Origin: Fluviicola sp.
Lineage (GTDB): Bacteria > Bacteroidota > Bacteroidia > Flavobacteriales_D > Crocinitomicaceae
Assembly: GCA_029866325.1 (NCBI GenBank)
Contig: JARWZO010000018.1
Location: 62,001-126,000, forward strand
Direction: 5' to 3'
DNA: 64,000 nt
The notes beneath the pieces are model-generated. The model saw only the letters and a list, made by a program, of their open reading frames with translations. It did not search any database and was not told the origin of the DNA. Shown here one piece after another: positions 16,929 through 26,800 of this stretch (position 1 is its first letter; each line of letters begins with the position of its first letter). The translations under genes and the position numbers were made by a program.

Positions 16929-18209
16929 ATGAAAACGGCAATAATGTGGTTTAAAACGGATCTTCGCTTGGCGGACAATGAAACGTTTGCGCAGGCAATT
17001 GCGTCCTCTGACCAGGTGATTCCCGTGTATGTATGGGATGAGCGTCTTTTTGAAAAAACACCTTACGGAACGCTGAAAACGGGAATATTCCGCAAACGTT
17101 TTTTGGTTGAATCATTAATTGATCTCGATAAAAGATTGCGGAGCAAAGGTTCCGGATTGATGTTGTTGAAAGGGAGTCCTGAGATCGAAATTCCCAAGTT
17201 GGCGCAAGCATACCATGTACAGAAAGTATTCGCCAAACGCGAAGTGGCCTTTGAAGAAAAACAAACTGCGCCCGCGGTAGAAAAGGCCCTGTGGAAAGTA
17301 GGGTGTGAGTTGGAGATATACAGCACGAGCACACTTTTCAGAGCAGATGATTTGCCGTTTTCAATCAAACAAATCCCAGAAGTATTTACCGCCTTTCGCA
17401 CGAAGGTTGAAAAAGACAGCTTTGTACGCGAATTGATTGCCGAACCTGAAGTTGTGGTTTCGCCGACAATTCCTAAAGTCAACTGGGAATTACCCGAAAT
17501 TATGCGCGATAATCGCGCTGTTTTGTTATTTGAGGGAGGCGAAACAGCAGCATTATCTCGGTTGAACGACTACCTGTTTGTGAGTAAATCAGTGGCTTCA
17601 TACAAACAAACACGTAATGAGTTGATTGGTCCTGATTACTCGTCGAAGTTTTCCGTTTGGCTGGCTCAGGGTTGTCTTTCTCCCAAAACAATTTACCATG
17701 AAGTAAGACGATTTGAAGAACTCCATGGGGCAAACGACTCAACTTATTGGCTCATTTTTGAATTGATCTGGCGCGACTTTTTCCGCTTTCTTTTCAAAAA
17801 GCACAATGAACGTTTCTTTTACCTGAAGGGAATCAAATCAGCTTATCCGAATCAGATCATTCACAATGAACAGTTGCTCGAAACCTGGAAGAAAGGAGAA
17901 ACAGGCAATGATTTCATTGATGCCAACATGAAGGAATTGAACGCAACAGGTTTTATGAGCAATCGCGGAAGACAACTTACCGCTAGTTATTTCTGTTATG
18001 AACTTCAACTTGATTGGCGATTGGGGGCAGCTTATTTTGAAGAACAACTCATTGATTACGATGTTTCTTCCAATTGGGGAAATTGGGCATACATTGCCGG
18101 AGTTGGGAATGACCCCAGGGGCGGGCGGGCATTAGACATCGAAAAACAAACACAGCAATACGATAAAAACGCAACGTACAGAAAATTATGGCTCGAAACA
18201 TCCAATTGA
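16929..18209 (+). CDS. Cryptochrome-DASH family photolyase
   Basis: This 426-residue flavoprotein belongs to the cryptochrome/photolyase family, DASH type. The N-terminal photolyase domain begins MKTAIMWFKTDLRLADN; the FAD-binding domain has ELIWRDFFRFL, the MKELNATGFMSNRGRQ motif, LQLDWRLGAAYFEEQLIDYDVSSNWGNW and the DASH-diagnostic AGVGNDPRGG (landmarks between about residues 275 and 400). DASH proteins bind FAD and MTHF and repair CPDs mainly in single-stranded DNA. The stop overlaps the flavin reductase start (TGATG). A class I photolyase is encoded separately at 61.5 kb. Confidence 0.95.
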   Translation: MKTAIMWFKTDLRLADNETFAQAIASSDQVIPVYVWDERLFEKTPYGTLKTGIFRKRFLVESLIDLDKRLRSKGSGLMLLKGSPEIEIPKLAQAYHVQKVFAKREVAFEEKQTAPAVEKALWKVGCELEIYSTSTLFRADDLPFSIKQIPEVFTAFRTKVEKDSFVRELIAEPEVVVSPTIPKVNWELPEIMRDNRAVLLFEGGETAALSRLNDYLFVSKSVASYKQTRNELIGPDYSSKFSVWLAQGCLSPKTIYHEVRRFEELHGANDSTYWLIFELIWRDFFRFLFKKHNERFFYLKGIKSAYPNQIIHNEQLLETWKKGETGNDFIDANMKELNATGFMSNRGRQLTASYFCYELQLDWRLGAAYFEEQLIDYDVSSNWGNWAYIAGVGNDPRGGRALDIEKQTQQYDKNATYRKLWLETSN

Positions 18210-18847
18210 TGAACTATAACTTGAGTGATCTTCAGCAAATGGAGAAACTCCAGCGCACTAACTTCGTGAATTCACTTACCGGTTTTAAAAGTGCCTGCTT
18301 GGTGGGTACAAAAAGTGCTTTAGGAAACACCAATCTGGCTATTTTTAGTTCCATTGTTCACCTCGGATCGCACCCACCATTGATTGGCATGTTCACACGT
18401 CCCGATTCGGTTGACCGGCATACGTTGGAAAATATTCTGGAAACCGGTTTATATACCTTGAATCATCTTACGCGTTCGATGACTGTGAAAGCCCATCAAA
18501 CATCTGCAAGGTACCCACGTGAAGTATCTGAATTTGAGGCGGTAGGACTTACACCAACTTATCTGGAAAACTTCCTTGCACCATTTGTAGAAGAATCCGT
18601 GATTTCAATCGGTTTAAAACTGGTCGAGACACAACGAATACTGGCCAATAATACCATTTTGGTGGTTGGAGAAGTGCAACATGTGCTTTTGCCCGAACAT
18701 TGTTTGGGTAGTGATGGGTTTATTGATCTCGAATTGGCGGGAACAATCACTTGTTCGGGTATCGATTCTTATCATGCTACTGAACAGCTCATGCGACTTT
18801 CTTACGCAAAACCCAATCTGGAGCCTCATCGCATCGATTTACATTGA
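18209..18847 (+). CDS. Flavin reductase family protein
   Basis: The start is the ATG at 18209 that shares TGATG with the photolyase stop, giving 212 residues. The product resembles the flavin reductase-like/split-barrel FMN-binding family: the N-terminal SLTGFKSACLVGT strand and NLAIFSSIVHLGSHPPLIG contact the flavin in relatives, and LYTLNHL follows. It probably reduces or holds flavin. Translational coupling to a DASH cryptochrome suggests it serves or protects the photolyase flavin, but that is inference. Confidence 0.87.
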   Translation: MNYNLSDLQQMEKLQRTNFVNSLTGFKSACLVGTKSALGNTNLAIFSSIVHLGSHPPLIGMFTRPDSVDRHTLENILETGLYTLNHLTRSMTVKAHQTSARYPREVSEFEAVGLTPTYLENFLAPFVEESVISIGLKLVETQRILANNTILVVGEVQHVLLPEHCLGSDGFIDLELAGTITCSGIDSYHATEQLMRLSYAKPNLEPHRIDLH

Positions 18848-18870
18848 TTATTAATTTCAACACTAGCAAA

Positions 18871-19560
18871 ATGGCACATTACTTATTGATTGGGGCTTCC
18901 GGCGGAATTGCACAGGCAACGGCAGCTATTCTCAAAGAACAAGGACATTCTATTACGACTTTAAGCCGAAGCGAAGCATTAACAGATTCCGCAGATCACC
19001 ATACGGTTGAAAGCTATAATCAGGAACATCTTCCGCAGTTGGAAATGGCAATCGACGGATTGGTTTATTTTCCGGGAACTATCAACTTAAAACCGTTTCA
19101 CCGGCTCAAACACGAAGAATTTCTACGCGATTATGAGATAAATGCTTTCGGAGCCGTTTCGGTGGTGCAGCAATACTTACCGAATCTGAAACGAGGTGAT
19201 AGTGCTTCCGTTGTTTTTATTTCAAGTGTTGCAGCTCGGGTAGGAATGCCTTTTCATGCCTCAGTGAGTATGGCCAAAGCTGCTTTAGAAGGATTGACGA
19301 TTGCTCTGGCGGCAGAATATGCGCCCGTTATCCGGTTTAATGCAGTTGCTCCATCTCTGACACAAACAAATCTGAGTGAGAAATTAACCAACTCTCCTGA
19401 AAAAATGGAGAACGCCATGAAACGAAATCCACTAAAAAAGGTTGGTTCGCCTGAGGAAGTGGCTTCTGCTATTTGTTTTTTATTAACCAAACAATCAAGT
19501 TGGATTACCGGACAGGTGATCGCCGTTGACGGTGGAATGCGGAATATCAAATTGTTGTAG
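18871..19560 (+). CDS. Short-chain dehydrogenase/reductase
   Basis: The start is the ATG at 18871 (MAHYLLIGASGGIAQATA), 23 bases after the flavin reductase. This 229-residue SDR has the cofactor loop GASGGIAQ, a catalytic Ser in VVFISSVAARVG, and the C-terminal ITGQVIAVDGG signature. At the YxxxK position the sequence reads SVSMAKAA, so the usual catalytic Tyr appears replaced by Ser with the Lys kept; activity may be altered. It is the last gene of the photolyase operon. Confidence 0.9.
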   Translation: MAHYLLIGASGGIAQATAAILKEQGHSITTLSRSEALTDSADHHTVESYNQEHLPQLEMAIDGLVYFPGTINLKPFHRLKHEEFLRDYEINAFGAVSVVQQYLPNLKRGDSASVVFISSVAARVGMPFHASVSMAKAALEGLTIALAAEYAPVIRFNAVAPSLTQTNLSEKLTNSPEKMENAMKRNPLKKVGSPEEVASAICFLLTKQSSWITGQVIAVDGGMRNIKLL

Positions 19561-19607
19561 GAAGGGGTCTTAGCGAAAGTTTTTGAGTTATTCGAAAGTA
19601 AAAAACC

Positions 19608-19670
19608 CGTTCGTAATATTGCAAATTGGCATATCAAATAAATGGGCGTAAATTCGCAATATTACGAACG
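19608..19670 (-). repeat. 63-bp inverted element, right copy
   Basis: Reverse complement of the element at 16642-16704 with only two mismatches. It lies between the convergent SDR and DUF2279 genes. Read on the minus strand it is a hairpin followed by GGTTTTTTAC, so it could also terminate the DUF2279 transcript. Together the two copies bracket exactly the three-gene photolyase operon. Confidence 0.9.
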
Positions 19671-19697
19671 ATGTTCTCGAATTAGATCGCTCGAAAA

Positions 19698-20567
19698 TCA
19701 CATCATTCCCACATAACAAACACCACCTCTCCAAAAAACGGACGGAAACGGAATTTTCAATGAATTGAGTGGCTTCACAAGTTTCTTTAACCACGGTCGT
19801 TTGATAGGCAATTGCGCCCAATCGATATCTAGTGAAAGGGCGTACTCGGATTGTGCGTGATAGGTAAATCCATTGATCATGTATGCATCTGCATCGCCTT
19901 TTAGCATTTTGTCTGCACTGTAACCAACTGCCAATTGGATCCATTTTGGAAAGCTCGTTTCTTTGAAAAACAATCCCGGAGATACAGCAAGCCAGTAGCT
20001 TTGTGCGTTGTAATCTTTGAGGAGTCGCTCAGACGCGGTGGAACCCAAAATAGTGGGACGCAAAGCGGCGTAAGGAGAATGTTTGTATCCGAATTTCAAT
20101 TGAAAACGTTGTTCGTTCCAAATCAATTGCTGCGCAACAAACAATCCCGATCCACCGGTGTTGGCGGTTACGTCTGCCCATGAAAAGCCCCATTCTTCAC
20201 TAAATCCGTCCAGTATTTCAACCGTCATAAGGTATCCCCAACCGATTCCACCGGCTAGCCAAGTTGCCGATTTGGGTTTCATTCCGGCCCAACGCCAGGC
20301 AGCGTATTCAACATTGGCCAATTGATAAGCTGTGTAACCATGCCCGAGTTTATCCATATACCGCCAGTTACTGGCATCATTGAACGTATGAAACGACGAT
20401 CTTGGATAATCTTTGTACCAGATTTCATTCAATAAAACGGTACTTCCACCCCACAATGCAGCGTTTGTTCCGCCCACTATCCACTTGCGTGCCGGATGCG
20501 TGGTATCATGTTGTGCCGTAACTTTCAACCCCAACAATAAAAATGAAATGATTACCCAACTTTTCAC
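19698..20567 (-). CDS. DUF2279 (YfiM-like) family protein
   Basis: A signal peptide (VKSWVIISFLLLGLKVTAQ) precedes a body that matches DUF2279/YfiM-like proteins: the signature DKLGHGYTAYQLANV, the YLMTVEILDGFSEEWGFSWADVTANTGGSG block (landmarks at about residues 75-140), and a C-terminal barrel-like tail. About 289 residues. The start is uncertain: no ATG is available, and GTG at 20567 or TTG at 20570 are the candidates. It probably lies in or near the outer membrane. Function unknown. Confidence 0.82.
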   Translation of the reverse strand: MKSWVIISFLLLGLKVTAQHDTTHPARKWIVGGTNAALWGGSTVLLNEIWYKDYPRSSFHTFNDASNWRYMDKLGHGYTAYQLANVEYAAWRWAGMKPKSATWLAGGIGWGYLMTVEILDGFSEEWGFSWADVTANTGGSGLFVAQQLIWNEQRFQLKFGYKHSPYAALRPTILGSTASERLLKDYNAQSYWLAVSPGLFFKETSFPKWIQLAVGYSADKMLKGDADAYMINGFTYHAQSEYALSLDIDWAQLPIKRPWLKKLVKPLNSLKIPFPSVFWRGGVCYVGMM

Positions 20568-20605
20568 CAAACGAATGTACGGAGAAATTTAAACAGGCTC
20601 TTAGT

Positions 20606-20645
20606 AAACAAAAAAACGAACGTAAGGCTCAAGTTACGTTCGTTT
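20606..20645 (-). terminator. Terminator of the 20.7 kb gene
   Basis: On the minus strand a perfect 12-bp stem (AAACGAACGTAA paired with TTACGTTCGTTT, 8-base loop) is followed by a run of seven T. It lies between the small TonB-C-like gene and DUF2279. Confidence 0.85.
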
Positions 20646-20728
20646 AACCAACTGTATGAAAAGTGTGCTTCGATCTGCTTCGTGTTGAACTGTTGGATAA
20701 CGTTCTTGCCGAAGCTTTAGGTAGTCGA

Positions 20729-21055
20729 TTATTGTACTTTCATCAAGAATTTATAACGGAAAGTTTTTCCAATAACATCTGTATTGGATATGTTTACTTT
20801 TAATGCTTTGATCTGATCAGCGATAGCCTTGTTGATTTCGTCACTTACCGAAGAAATAGAATCGATTTGAATTTCACCTGATTCCAACACGGTAAATTGT
20901 ACATAGACTTCCGCATCAATTTTCTTAGAAATATTCTCAGGATATTTGATTTTGGAGTTTACTTTTTTGCGGAAAATAGATTCACCGTTTCCTGCGAATG
21001 ATGTTGCTCCTATCAATAGGAAACTAACTGCTAAAATGATTGTTTGAAGTTTCAT
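20729..21055 (-). CDS. Small secreted TonB C-terminal-like protein
   Basis: The start is set at the ATG at 21055, which begins a clear signal peptide (MKLQTIILAVSFLLIGATSFAG). The 108-residue product has a short domain with YPENISKKIDAEVYVQFTVLESGEI, close in style to the C-terminal domain of Bacteroidota energy transducer TonB proteins (landmark about residues 38-62), but the membrane anchor and proline linker are missing. It likely acts free in the periplasm. Function unknown. Confidence 0.72.
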   Translation of the reverse strand: MKLQTIILAVSFLLIGATSFAGNGESIFRKKVNSKIKYPENISKKIDAEVYVQFTVLESGEIQIDSISSVSDEINKAIADQIKALKVNISNTDVIGKTFRYKFLMKVQ

Positions 21056-21285
21056 GATCTTTATTTTTTTGAGTTTAATTGCTTGTTTGAATGTATGACC
21101 AACTGCTCTCAAAAAAGTTACTCGGAAAATGAAAATAATTTTTAATTCATTAATTATCAATTAGTTAATTATGGACTATCAAGATGGTTTAGTTCTGATA
21201 TTAGTATTTCTAGTGGGGAATTATGGAGGAATTCAAAATTTGTTTGGTAAAGCGTTGCGATTAAAGGAGGCTCTTTTTGTTGGCA

Positions 21286-21441
21286 TTACATCTGTCGCGT
21301 AAGAGAACAAACGGAATGGAACGCAGTCTAACCCCTGTTTGAGCTCAGTCATCGGATTCTTTGTAAAAGAATCCGTTAATGACGTTTGCGAGTTGGGGTG
21401 CAGGCAGTGGAATGTAATGTAGTTCTCAAGCGGCGGATGTA
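21286..21441. repeat. Long imperfect palindrome (156 bp)
   Basis: Outer arms ACATCTGTCGCGTAAGAGAAC and GTTCTCAAGCGGCGGATGT pair, and the centre CGGATTCTTT-GTA-AAAGAATCCG is a perfect hairpin, with weaker pairing between. No gene is credible inside. A separate small hairpin (GTTCTTTTTT/AAAAAAGAAC, 21456-21481) lies between it and the stop of the PorP gene. Confidence 0.7.
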
Positions 21442-21496
21442 CAGCCTTGACTTTTTGGTTCTTTTTTGTCAAGAAAAAAGAACAGTGATATAAAAA

Positions 21497-22423
21497 TCAC
21501 TCAAACAGCGGACACAACTGCTGATCGGAACTCAAGGTCTTGCACGGCGAAAAACTAATCGTCAATTCATGTGAATGGAACGTTCCTGATCGCAATGGCG
21601 AAAGGATGAAGTCGTAAGAGTACATTATTCTCCAGCGCTCTTCGAAACGGAAACCCAGAAAACCGATCACGGCATCTGTATTACGAAAGCCTAAACCGGT
21701 TATCAATCTGCTTTTGTAATCGAACAGCGCCTGCAATTGCAAATCCATCGGAGCGGCTTTGGCAAAACCGATATAAGCAGCAGGCAACAAGGTCCATTCC
21801 TGATTCAGTGGCATGCGGTAGCCACCATTGATCATCGCATGCATCGAGAATTTAGCGTCTGAACCGATGTTTTGCCATTTCTGCGGAATCAATTGGTACA
21901 AACTCATTCCCGCATAATAGTTTTTACCGTTCCACCAAGCTCCGAAGGTAGCCGTCGGTTTTAATTCAACTGCACTTCCGTTAATGCGTGGATCGGCAAA
22001 CAAGGGTTTTGCTTTTTCAATGTCGAAAGCCAATTGTGTTGCTCCAAATGCCAAGCCAAGCGATAAACGATCTTCTTTTGTAAAGTTGAAATGGCCGGCG
22101 TAAGCTAGTTGCAGGCTGATTTGTTTGAATGCGCCCAATTGATCGTAATTCACAATCCCTCCCAACCCATGTCGACCACTGAGGTAACGTTTGCGTTTAG
22201 CTAAAAGCGGTGCTGAAATAGTTGCCCAACCCGAAATCGGTGCGCCTTCCATATTGATCCATTGTCCGCGTAAGGTGCTTTGCACTTCCAGACAGGTTTT
22301 AATTCCTGCATGTGCCGGATTGACGGCAAACTGATGGTTCGACCATTGGCTCATGTGCGGAATTTGCTGTGAGTAACAGCCGAAACCTGTAAAAACGGAT
22401 ATCAGGATCAGTAGCTGTTTCAT
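21497..22423 (-). CDS. PorP/SprF family type IX secretion membrane protein
   Basis: A 308-residue outer-membrane protein of the PorP/SprF family. It has a signal peptide (MKQLLILISVFTGFGCYSQ), then the family start QIPHMSQWSNHQFAVNPAHAG and the later LRGQWINMEGAP and GRHGLGGIVNYDQLG blocks (about residues 20-90). PorP/SprF proteins bind type B T9SS cargo at the cell surface. It starts inside the stop of the upstream type B cargo gene (overlap 22420-22423), the usual pairing of a type B protein with its own SprF-like partner. Confidence 0.93.
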   Translation of the reverse strand: MKQLLILISVFTGFGCYSQQIPHMSQWSNHQFAVNPAHAGIKTCLEVQSTLRGQWINMEGAPISGWATISAPLLAKRKRYLSGRHGLGGIVNYDQLGAFKQISLQLAYAGHFNFTKEDRLSLGLAFGATQLAFDIEKAKPLFADPRINGSAVELKPTATFGAWWNGKNYYAGMSLYQLIPQKWQNIGSDAKFSMHAMINGGYRMPLNQEWTLLPAAYIGFAKAAPMDLQLQALFDYKSRLITGLGFRNTDAVIGFLGFRFEERWRIMYSYDFILSPLRSGTFHSHELTISFSPCKTLSSDQQLCPLFE

Positions 22424-23709
22424 CGAATTACGGTTACAAATCCTTTAAATGGTTCTTTATAGGCGGGATCGCGCAGATCGATGATGTAATAAAACGTGCC
22501 ATCGGTTACTTTTCGACCGTTGTGAGTGGCGTCCCATGATTTCGAAGCACTGTATCCAACAACATCGAATATTTCTTGTCCCCAGCGGTCAAAAATGGTC
22601 ACTTTCGCATTCGGGTACAAATCAATTCCCTTGATGATCCAGGTGTCATTCACGCCATCGCCGTTGGGTGAAAAACTCCCCGGAATGGTGAACTGGTCGG
22701 TAATGGTAATTACTACTTCGTCAGAAACCGTACAATTGAGACTCGAGGCCGTGAGAAAATACGTAGTAGTGGTTTGAGGCAGGGCAATGGTTTGCAATGA
22801 AGTGGGTGAAGCAATCGTTGCTGCGGGTGTCCACAAATAGGTTACGCCATTGGTGGTTCCTGAAAGAACAACACTTTCACCCGAAGTAATACTTTGGTCA
22901 AGCCCGGCATCTACAAACAGATTTTCAACTGAGTATGGTCCTGCCTGTGCAATTAATGCCTGCGGACAATCCGTAAAACACGAACATTCCAATGTGACTA
23001 AATCGCCGTCTTGAATAGCACTTGTTTGCCAAAAAGAACCGGTGGTCGTGGCTGCCAATATTCCGTTGACATACCATTCAAAATCGGTTGTATCTGTGCA
23101 ATTACTCACATTCGCTAAAAAAGTTACCGGTTGGTTCGGACATAAATTCGTACTGGGTCCGGTAATGCTCATCCCCGCGGGGACGCGATCGATTCCGGTT
23201 CCGCTAGCAATGATATCGAACGTTGCTTCGGCTGGTAATGTTGCTCCACCATTTAAGGCGCCGTTTACCACCACATAATAGGTAGTCAATGGTAATAAAC
23301 CGGCGGCTACAAGGCTGAAATTTAAGCCTGCACCTATTTCGCAATTGCCGAGTGCCGTATAGGAAGAAGCATCGCAAGGTACAGTGGCTTCCAGGATGGT
23401 AGCTTGTAATAAATTCCCGCGGTTGGCTTGAACTACAAAGTTGAGATTCGAGAAATCAACCGATACCGTTCCACCTGTTGAGTTGGTCTGAAATGTAAAC
23501 CAACTGGTGTTATCGCCTGAAAAACAAAATGTAAAGTCATCTTCACAATCGGGGCAAACCGTTGAGGTAGCACTTTGGTTTGAAGCTGTAATAGATACCG
23601 AAGGACAAAGCGGAATTGCCTGATTGCAGCCATCGTTTGCCGGCTGTGACCAACCGAACATTCCTCCCAAAAGAGTCATTAACAAAAGATTAACACGCAT
23701 CATTTTCAT
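22420..23709 (-). CDS. T9SS type B sorting domain-containing surface protein
   Basis: The start is taken at the ATG at 23709, which gives a signal peptide (MKMMRVNLLLMTLLGGMFGWSQ); an upstream start at 23784 would add 25 charged residues. The 429-residue protein has an N-terminal CUB-like or PPC-like region beginning NDGCNQAIPLC, one or two Ig/PKD-like domains in the middle, and a C-terminal gliding-motility/type B sorting domain: PGSFSPNGDGVNDTWIIKG, IFDRWGQEIF and the end TDGTFYYIIDL. It should be exported by T9SS and held by the adjacent PorP/SprF protein. Confidence 0.9.
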   Translation of the reverse strand: MKMMRVNLLLMTLLGGMFGWSQPANDGCNQAIPLCPSVSITASNQSATSTVCPDCEDDFTFCFSGDNTSWFTFQTNSTGGTVSVDFSNLNFVVQANRGNLLQATILEATVPCDASSYTALGNCEIGAGLNFSLVAAGLLPLTTYYVVVNGALNGGATLPAEATFDIIASGTGIDRVPAGMSITGPSTNLCPNQPVTFLANVSNCTDTTDFEWYVNGILAATTTGSFWQTSAIQDGDLVTLECSCFTDCPQALIAQAGPYSVENLFVDAGLDQSITSGESVVLSGTTNGVTYLWTPAATIASPTSLQTIALPQTTTTYFLTASSLNCTVSDEVVITITDQFTIPGSFSPNGDGVNDTWIIKGIDLYPNAKVTIFDRWGQEIFDVVGYSASKSWDATHNGRKVTDGTFYYIIDLRDPAYKEPFKGFVTVIR

Positions 23710-23873
23710 CGCTGATAAACCGCTTATTTTCTGTAAAACTAATACTTTCGAGCGTATTGTTCGGTCTTTTTTTCTTAGTTTCACACCGCCATTTTCGATT
23801 CCCTGCCTTTTTCAAAATGTTTTTGGCACAATAGATGGATTAGGGAGCGAAATAACAAGTTAAAACAACGATT

Positions 23874-26800
23874 ATGAACAGAATAATTACACTACTCTTT
23901 GGTCTGTTTTTCACAACACTCCTTTTGGGGCAGAACGTTACATCAAAAGTCGATTACGACAATGATTCGCGCTGGTTCTGGGGGGCAAATGTCGGTACTA
24001 CGTGGAGTTCGACGGATGTGACCAAGAAACACGATTGGGGCTGGGGACTTACCCTCGGTAAATCCTTCAACTACAATTACGGCAAGCCCATTAGCTTTGA
24101 CATCAGAGCGCGTTACCTTACCGGTAAGTGGTATGGTCAGGATTTCGATTCTACCAGTTTTGCAGCGCATCCGAATACAGCATTGAGCTCAGGAACTACT
24201 GATTACAATGCTGCCTACGGACATTCCGTGTTGAATTTCGAAACGACCATTCATCGCGCTGCGTTGGAATTGGTGTTACACGCCAATAACTTGCGTGCAA
24301 AAACAGGGTGGGACGTTACCGTTTTCGGTGGAATCGGTTACACATGGTATAAAACCTATGGTGATGCGATCGACAATAAAACAAATACAATTTATAATTA
24401 CGACACATTGAATCCGTTCAATGCAGACGCTATTAAAGGCATTCTTGACGGTGATTACGAAACACAACTAGACGGAACTTCCGGCAACAAATACTCTGGT
24501 GCTTGGATGCCAAGTGTTGGTTTTGGAATCGGTTACCAAGTTGGTCCGCGTTTCTCTATTGGTTTGGAACACAAATCTACTTTCACGTTGATGGATAATT
24601 TCGATGGATTTATCAATCCTGACGGAAAACGTAAAAACGATATTTACCACTACACAAGTGCGTATGTGCGTTTCCAGATTCGCGATCATTGGACTACCGA
24701 TACGGAAGAAGATAACTCATTGGATAATGTAGACAATTACAACCAAGGGCAAACCAATGTGCCACCGATTGTTGATTTCCGTAGCCCTGCAACATCAGGA
24801 ACAACGGTAAACAATCCTTCTTATGTGATTCAGGCCGACGTGAAAAACGTGGCTAGCTCCAACAATGTGATCTTCCGCCAAAACGGAAACTACATTTCCA
24901 ACTTCAGCTTTAATCCGTCTACACAACAATTTACTTCTTCGGTAACATTGAACCCGGGTCAAAATATCTTTGAATTGACAGGAACCAACGATTTCGGTTC
25001 GGATCAGGAACAAACGATTATCATTTACAATCGCGAGCAACAAAATCCACCGATCGTTTCTTACCAAAACCCAGGTTCTAGTCCTACAACGGTTCAAAAC
25101 CCGGCTTACAACCTTGTTGCAACTGTGTTGAACGTGACGCAACAAAGTCAGGTAACAATGACCCTAAACGGGCAACCGTTTACAGGATTCAGCTTCAATC
25201 CTTCCAACAACGGGGTTACAGCTTCTTTGAACCTTCAAGTAGGAACAAACATTGTAACCACTACAGGAACCAACCAATATGGAACGGATAGTGAGTCAAC
25301 AACCATTATCTACAATCCGGTTCAAACCGAGCAACCTCCGGTAGTATACTTCGTGGATCCGAATGTGAACCCTTACACCACTGCTCAAGGTACGTTTAAC
25401 ATCAGTGCCAATGTATTGAACGTGGCTGGTGCACAAAACATTACCTTCAAACAAAACGGTACGGTAAATCAGAATTTCACTTACAATACCGTTTCTGATA
25501 ACTTACAAAGTACGGTTGTGTTGAATCCGGGTCAAAACGTATTCGAGATCATCGGTACAAACTCTGCCGGAACAGCGCAGGCAACTACCATTATTATCTA
25601 CGAACGTCAGGCTCCGAAACCGCCGATTGTAACCATTACAAATCCGGCTAGCAATCCGCAGGAAACAACGTCTCCTATTTACAACTTAGGTTCTACGGTG
25701 TTGAACGTGACACAAGCGAGTCAAATCACAGTGAAGCTAAACGGTCAATCTGTTTCAAACTTCAACTACACGGCTTCCAACAATGGCGTAACTGCTACCT
25801 TGAACCTGATTGAAGGATCAAACGTAGTGGTAGTTACCGGTACAAACAGCGACGGAACAGATTCGAAACAAACAGTGATTATCTACCGTAAGCCGGTAAC
25901 GGTTCAGCCGCCGGTAGTAACATATAGCGCTCCGAACATGGATCCGTTTACTACAGATCAGCCAAATTATACGGTTGTTGCTACTGTGTTGAATGTTGCT
26001 AATCAAAGCGGTGTGAATGTGAATGTAAACGGTACAAATGTGACCAGCTTTACGTTCAATGCATCTAACGCGATGGTGACATTGCCTTTGACATTGATTG
26101 AAGGAGCAAATGTCATTACCATTACAGGTACAAACACAGCAGGTGTTGATTCTGAACCGCAAACGATCATTTACCGCAAACCGGCTCCGGTGCAACCTCC
26201 GGTGGTAAGCTTTATCGATCCTGCGGTGAATCCTACAACAGTGTTCAACCAAACGTATGATGTAAAAGCACGTGTTCGTTACGTAACTGGTGCACAACAA
26301 ATCGTGTTACGTATAAACGGTCAGGTTTCTACAAACTTTACTTACAGTGCTTCTTCTGAATTGATGAACTTTACTACCGGATTGGTAGCAGGTGCAAATA
26401 TTGTGGAAATCACAGGAACAAACTCAGCAGGTCAGGATCAGGAATCGACTACGATCATTTACCGTGAACCGAATCCTACATTGCCTCCGGTAGTGACGAT
26501 TACCAACCCGATTGCAAATCCACATACAGTAAGTATTGCTACTGCACCGATTACGGCTACTGTGTTGAACGTTGACGGTTCTCAGAACATTCAGGTTGCA
26601 GTAAATGGGGTTCCGATCAGCAACTTTACATACAATACTGCTACAAAACAGTTGGCTTTTGTCATGAACCTGATTTCAGGGTCAAACAGTCTGGTAATTA
26701 CAGCTACCAATTCAGCTGGTCAGGCAAGTGACAACCGTACAATTATCTACCGCAGAGAAATAGTAGTAGTGCCGCCACCATTGGTGACATTCATCAATCC

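Noticed and set aside
21233-21472. 79-residue minus-strand frame
   Set aside because: It is contained in the 156-bp palindrome and has no gene-like product.
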